The notes under the pieces were generated by a model. The model made no database searches, was not told where the DNA came from, and worked only from the letters and a program-made list of their open reading frames with translations. A stretch of DNA of 64,000 bases, from assembly GCA_023412475.1 (NCBI GenBank), contig JAEYNR010000089.1:1-64000 (forward strand), given 5' to 3'. Position 1 is the stretch's first letter. Each line of letters opens with the position of its first letter. Position numbers and translations under genes: made by a program. The stretch is from Fibrobacterota bacterium (GTDB lineage Bacteria; Fibrobacterota; Chitinivibrionia; Chitinivibrionales; Chitinispirillaceae). This document shows positions 60,645 to 64,000 of the stretch, piece after piece.

Positions 60645-61502
60645 TCAGCCGTTAAAGTCGGTAAAAACCTTGAGGCATCTGCTGCGATAGGAGTTTTTAA
60701 GTCGGTGGATAGCCTTTTCTTTTATCTGGCGAACCCGTTCACGGGTGAGATGAAGTCTTTTGCCGATTTCATCCAGGGTGTGTGGAGTATCTTCGCCAAC
60801 ACCGAAATACAGTTTGAGAACTCTTTTCTCCCTTTCATTAAGGGTGTCAAGGATTTTATTGACTCCCTTCTGCATTGACATCTCGATAAGCTTGCTGTCG
60901 GGCAACTCCTGATCTTCATCATGTAAGAGATCGATCAGTACAGAGCTGTCGTCGGCCTGAACAGGTGTGTCAAGTGAAAGGTAACGGTTTCCGATTTTCT
61001 GGATCTCGAGTACTTCCCTTTCCTGCAAGCCCAGTTCCTGAGCGATTTCCGCCATTGAAGGCACCCTGCGGAATTTCTGTTCGAGTCTGCTTTGGGTTCG
61101 TCCGACTTTGTGAATAATTCCAATGCGGTTCAGAGGTACTCTGGTGATTCTGGAGCGATCAGCGAGTGCGCGCAATATCGCTTGTCTTATCCACCATACA
61201 GCATAAGAGATGAATTTGAAGTTACGTTTTTCATCGAACCGTTTTGCAGCCTGTATCAAACCCAGATTACCTTCACTTATTAATTCGCCCAGAGGCAGGC
61301 CCTGGTTTTGATAGTTTCTGGCTACACTGACCACGAAGCGAAGATTTGCTTTAATCAGTTTTTCCAGAGCTTTTTTATCGCCCTGTTTGATTTTTATGGC
61401 CAGGCGCGCTTCCTCTTCAGCAGAAAGTGCTTCATTTTTGCTGATGTCTTTTAAATAAAGCTCCAGCGAGTTTTCATCGGGGATAATCATTCGTTTTTCC
61501 AT
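60645..61502 (-). CDS. rpoD: RpoD/SigA-type RNA polymerase sigma factor
   Basis: A 285-aa sigma-70 of the short form. Region 1.2 (SLELYLKDISKNEALSAEEE) is at the N-terminus, so region 1.1 is absent. Region 2 contains NLRFVVSVARNYQNQGLPL and FKFISYAVWWIRQAILRAL. Region 3 and the region 4 helix-turn-helix (HTLDEIGKRLHLTRERVRQIKEKA) are complete. The length and sequence resemble the ~287-aa primary sigma of Bacteroidetes and relatives, so it may be the housekeeping factor. A group 2 sigma cannot be excluded. Its own terminator follows. Confidence 0.9.
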   Translation of the reverse strand: MEKRMIIPDENSLELYLKDISKNEALSAEEEARLAIKIKQGDKKALEKLIKANLRFVVSVARNYQNQGLPLGELISEGNLGLIQAAKRFDEKRNFKFISYAVWWIRQAILRALADRSRITRVPLNRIGIIHKVGRTQSRLEQKFRRVPSMAEIAQELGLQEREVLEIQKIGNRYLSLDTPVQADDSSVLIDLLHDEDQELPDSKLIEMSMQKGVNKILDTLNEREKRVLKLYFGVGEDTPHTLDEIGKRLHLTRERVRQIKEKAIHRLKNSYRSRCLKVFTDFNG

Positions 61503-61621
61503 TTGCTCTTTTCCTCCAGAACCAGAATTCGTTTTTCTCGCGGGTTTATTGCCGTAGAAGGCAACTAATTTTGTGCTGATGTGGTTTGAAGTTTTAATTA
61601 AGCTGTAGAAAGTAACAGCTC

Positions 61622-62311
61622 TTAAAGACTTTTCATAACTCTGTCGAGATCCTGAGTTTCTCCAATAACCACCAGGATGTCATTGGCTTCTATTACGGTA
61701 TCTGCGCCCGGAATATTGCTTACGACCTTCTCATGAATTACCGGGCCATCTTTTTCCATTTTTTCGGTCATGCGGTGAATCGCAACCACATTAATGCCAA
61801 ATCTTGCCCTTAGATTCAGTTTGCCCAGAGTTTTCCCAGCGAAACTGGGAGGTATACTGATCTTGGCAGCCGCAGTGGTTTCTGAAATATAACTTATGTC
61901 GAGTAAACTTTTATGAACTAAACTGTAGGCCAGTTTCTCTGCTGCTTCCACACCGGGAGTTATTATTTGATGTATACCAACAGCTTTGAGGATCTTGATA
62001 TGAAGAGGCCCTGATGCTCTGGAGATAACTTTTTTAACCCCCTTCTGTTTGAGCAGAACTGAAGTCAGAAGATTCGCTTCGAAATCTTCACCAATACAAA
62101 CGATGCCCACATCCACATCCTTTAAACCGAGGGTGTCCAGTGCTTTTTCATCGGTACTGTCCATACAAACTGCATATGTTACCAGATCCCGCATCTCCTC
62201 TATAAGATCCATAGATTTATCTATTACTATTACCTCGGTACCTTTCTGGATAAGATTTTCGGCCAGCGCACGGCCAAAAACTCCCAGACCGATGATAACA
62301 TATTTATCCAT
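61622..62311 (-). CDS. trkA: Potassium transport regulatory subunit (TrkA/KtrA)
   Basis: A 229-aa RCK protein. The nucleotide-binding Rossmann segment VIIGLGVFGRALAENL is at the N-terminus, with VIDKS and VCMDSTDE following. A C-terminal TrkA-C domain (FAGKTLGKLNLRARFGINVVAI) is present. Having a single RCK unit, it is KtrA-like rather than the duplicated E. coli TrkA. It gates the TrkH/KtrB channel encoded 15 bases upstream in the same transcript. Confidence 0.93.
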   Translation of the reverse strand: MDKYVIIGLGVFGRALAENLIQKGTEVIVIDKSMDLIEEMRDLVTYAVCMDSTDEKALDTLGLKDVDVGIVCIGEDFEANLLTSVLLKQKGVKKVISRASGPLHIKILKAVGIHQIITPGVEAAEKLAYSLVHKSLLDISYISETTAAAKISIPPSFAGKTLGKLNLRARFGINVVAIHRMTEKMEKDGPVIHEKVVSNIPGADTVIEANDILVVIGETQDLDRVMKSL

Positions 62312-62326
62312 AAGAAAAATCCTGTT

Positions 62327-64000
62327 CTAACCAATCATCACAGATTCCGATGGGTACTCGACTTTAACAGAAGGAAGTTCGGTGGGCGCGGTAATGGCAA
62401 AGGCCAGAGTCAATGCTCCCAGTCTCCCGATAAACATCACTAATATAATTATTAACTTTCCATATGTGGTTAACATTTGTGTAAGCCCCCGCGATAGCCC
62501 TACTGTACTGAATGCTGAGACTGATTCGAAAATTATGTCTATTATCGGTGCGTCTTCTGTGATGCTTAAGAGAAAGGCAGAAATTACCACAACCATTACT
62601 GAGAACGCAAAAACGACCAGAGCCCGGTTAAGAACCAGAAATGGGATTCTGCGTTTAAAAATAACTATACGGTTCTGGCCGGTAATAATTGCCCCTATAC
62701 TTGCCCACAGTATTCCCAGGGTAGTGGTTTTAATTCCACCTCCGGTTGATCCCGGAGATGCACCTATAAACATAAGTATCATCATAATAAGAATCGATGA
62801 ATTATTGAGCGCTGCGAAATCCACAGTATTAAATCCACAGGAGCGTGCTGTAACTGAATTGAAAAATGCAGTCAATGCCCTGTTCCATCCACTCTCATGA
62901 CCATCCAGCAAATATAAAAGAACGAAACCTGTCAACAATAACAGTCCGCTGATTATTAAAACCATACGGCTTTGGATCGAAAGCCTGGAGTGGTGATGTG
63001 TCTTTTTTATCTTAACAGTACCACCAATTAATTCCAGTATCACAATAAAGCCCAGTCCGCCAAGAATAACCAGCGATGAAATGGTTATCAGGACTCCTAT
63101 ATCGTGATGATAAGAAGTCAGGTTATCTGAAAAGGTGGAAAAACCGGCGTTACAGAAAGCTGTAATTGAGTGAAATACTGAATTAAAAACCAATTGGTTG
63201 ACAGTCCATCCCTGGTCTGCCCAAAAAAACATTAATAGTACTGCCCCGGCTGCCTCTATGCTCAATGTCAAGATTACTGCGTTTCGCAATACAGTGGAAA
63301 TCATTCCAATCTTGTCTAAATTCATCATCTGGTGCAGCATGACTCTTTCTCTTATACCTACACCCTGACCAAAGAAAAGGGCCAGAAAGCTTGAAAGAGT
63401 CATGATACCCAGACCACCTATCTGTATTAAAAATAGGATTATCAGTTTTCCAGTCAAAGTAAATACACTCGCAGTATCAAGCACAGTAAGCCCGGTTATG
63501 CATGTGGCGCTGGTGGTTGTAAATAGTGCGTCAATAAAACTGATAGAGACGCTACTGGAGGTTGCTTTGGGGAGCATCAGAAGAGCTGTACCTATGAAAA
63601 TCACCACTATATAGCTTAACATCATGGTTTGAGCAGGGTTAAACTTCAGTGAGGCCAGTCTGGTATTATAACGAATTCCTTCAATCATAATAGAAAAAAT
63701 GATAAGTATCTGGGCAAAGCCTACATATATTTCTGTAACTGTGGTGATATTGATATCCAGGAAATATTTCCTTATGACATTTATTCCCTCAATGTGGATT
63801 ATTATAGCGATTTCTGACAATATCAGTACTGCCAGAACAGCTTCGAACCAGTGCCGCTTTAGAAAGGAAAGTTTTGAGCGGCTGAAGAGGAGCTTAAAGA
63901 TAAATTGCCATAAATAAAATTGTACGACTAAAAGATCAACCCGGTTCAGGATTGCAGAGATTGATTCTGTTAAGTAAAAACCATATTGAAGAACAAGGCT
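62327..64000 (-). CDS. trkH: TrkH/KtrB potassium channel subunit with N-terminal extension (5' truncated)
   Basis: The frame stays open to the window edge, giving at least 557 residues, with the true start outside. The TrkH core has four pore loops, each with the selectivity glycine: TSATCITGL, ITAFCNAGF, VTARSCGFN and VSAFSTVGL. Ahead of it lie about 90 further residues with hydrophobic helices and basic stretches (YLWQFIFKLLFSRSKL, FLKRHWFEAVLAVL) that ordinary KtrB proteins (~450 aa) lack. A TTG at 63820 could be mistaken for a start, but the upstream protein sequence is clearly continuous and membrane-like. Confidence 0.9.
   Translation of the reverse strand, partial: SLVLQYGFYLTESISAILNRVDLLVVQFYLWQFIFKLLFSRSKLSFLKRHWFEAVLAVLILSEIAIIIHIEGINVIRKYFLDINITTVTEIYVGFAQILIIFSIMIEGIRYNTRLASLKFNPAQTMMLSYIVVIFIGTALLMLPKATSSSVSISFIDALFTTTSATCITGLTVLDTASVFTLTGKLIILFLIQIGGLGIMTLSSFLALFFGQGVGIRERVMLHQMMNLDKIGMISTVLRNAVILTLSIEAAGAVLLMFFWADQGWTVNQLVFNSVFHSITAFCNAGFSTFSDNLTSYHHDIGVLITISSLVILGGLGFIVILELIGGTVKIKKTHHHSRLSIQSRMVLIISGLLLLTGFVLLYLLDGHESGWNRALTAFFNSVTARSCGFNTVDFAALNNSSILIMMILMFIGASPGSTGGGIKTTTLGILWASIGAIITGQNRIVIFKRRIPFLVLNRALVVFAFSVMVVVISAFLLSITEDAPIIDIIFESVSAFSTVGLSRGLTQMLTTYGKLIIILVMFIGRLGALTLAFAITAPTELPSVKVEYPSESVMIG

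Overview
The window comes from a Gram-negative (LPS-making, outer-membrane) bacterium. The evidence is a bamA-ompH-lpxD-lpxC/fabZ-lpxA operon, lolC/lolD-type lipoprotein export genes and a secretin. Three traits point to the FCB side of the tree: LpxC and FabZ are fused in one polypeptide, the primary-type sigma factor is short (285 aa, no region 1.1), and EF-G is of the mitochondrial-like 'spd' type. A CE2-like acetyl esterase, a LamG lipoprotein and the McsA-McsB-ClpC system would fit a Fibrobacterota/Chitinivibrionia-like polysaccharide degrader. That placement is inference from gene content. GC content is moderate, about 40-45% by eye.

Layout. 1-6.4 kb: a defence-like block on the plus strand, made of the 3' end of an AlbA_2/Fic-type regulator, a DUF1156 DNA methyltransferase and a phospholipase-D/SNF2 helicase fusion. 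6.5-11 kb: a minus-strand run argB-argD-argG-ispD-tag. 11.5-17 kb: plus-strand hemerythrin, Rrf2/IscR-like regulator, metA-cysE-thiS-thiG-thiH (sulfur assimilation and thiazole synthesis) and a C_GCAxxG_C_C protein. 17-19.2 kb: an Rpn/PD-(D/E)XK protein and a LamG lipoprotein. 19.4-28 kb: a minus-strand type IV pilus/type II secretion cluster of a PilB/GspE ATPase, secretin, PilM-PilN fusion, PilO, PilP/GspC and three pilin-like proteins. 28-31.8 kb: a secreted unknown, a RecA-like P-loop ATPase and EF-G. 32-33.3 kb: an isolated glycosyltransferase. 33.7-39 kb: a DUF2760 protein and two unusual Hsp70s. 39-43.4 kb: a YbjN-like protein, an exported flavodoxin-like protein with a ferric-reductase-type membrane protein, LOG, and a CE2-like esterase. 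43.8-47.2 kb: lysS-lolC-lolD. 47.4-51.4 kb: mcsA-mcsB-clpC. 52-58.4 kb: the outer-membrane biogenesis operon with a possible 55-aa ORF in front. 58.4-59.1 kb: a 42-bp tandem repeat array. 59.1-64 kb, minus strand: AnmK-like kinase, rpoD-like sigma factor, and trkA with a 5'-truncated trkH.

No rRNA, tRNA, CRISPR array, transposase or known riboswitch was seen. Several families of short repeats sit in the intergenic regions: heptamer arrays at gene ends, a CTGAGTAG-core inverted repeat, CCCTTA/AAGGG palindromes and the 42-bp array. These are the least explained parts of the window. Among proteins, the least explained are the DUF2760-Hsp70-Hsp70 trio, the methylase/helicase pair with a composition-shifted recognition region, and the reorganised pilus assembly genes.
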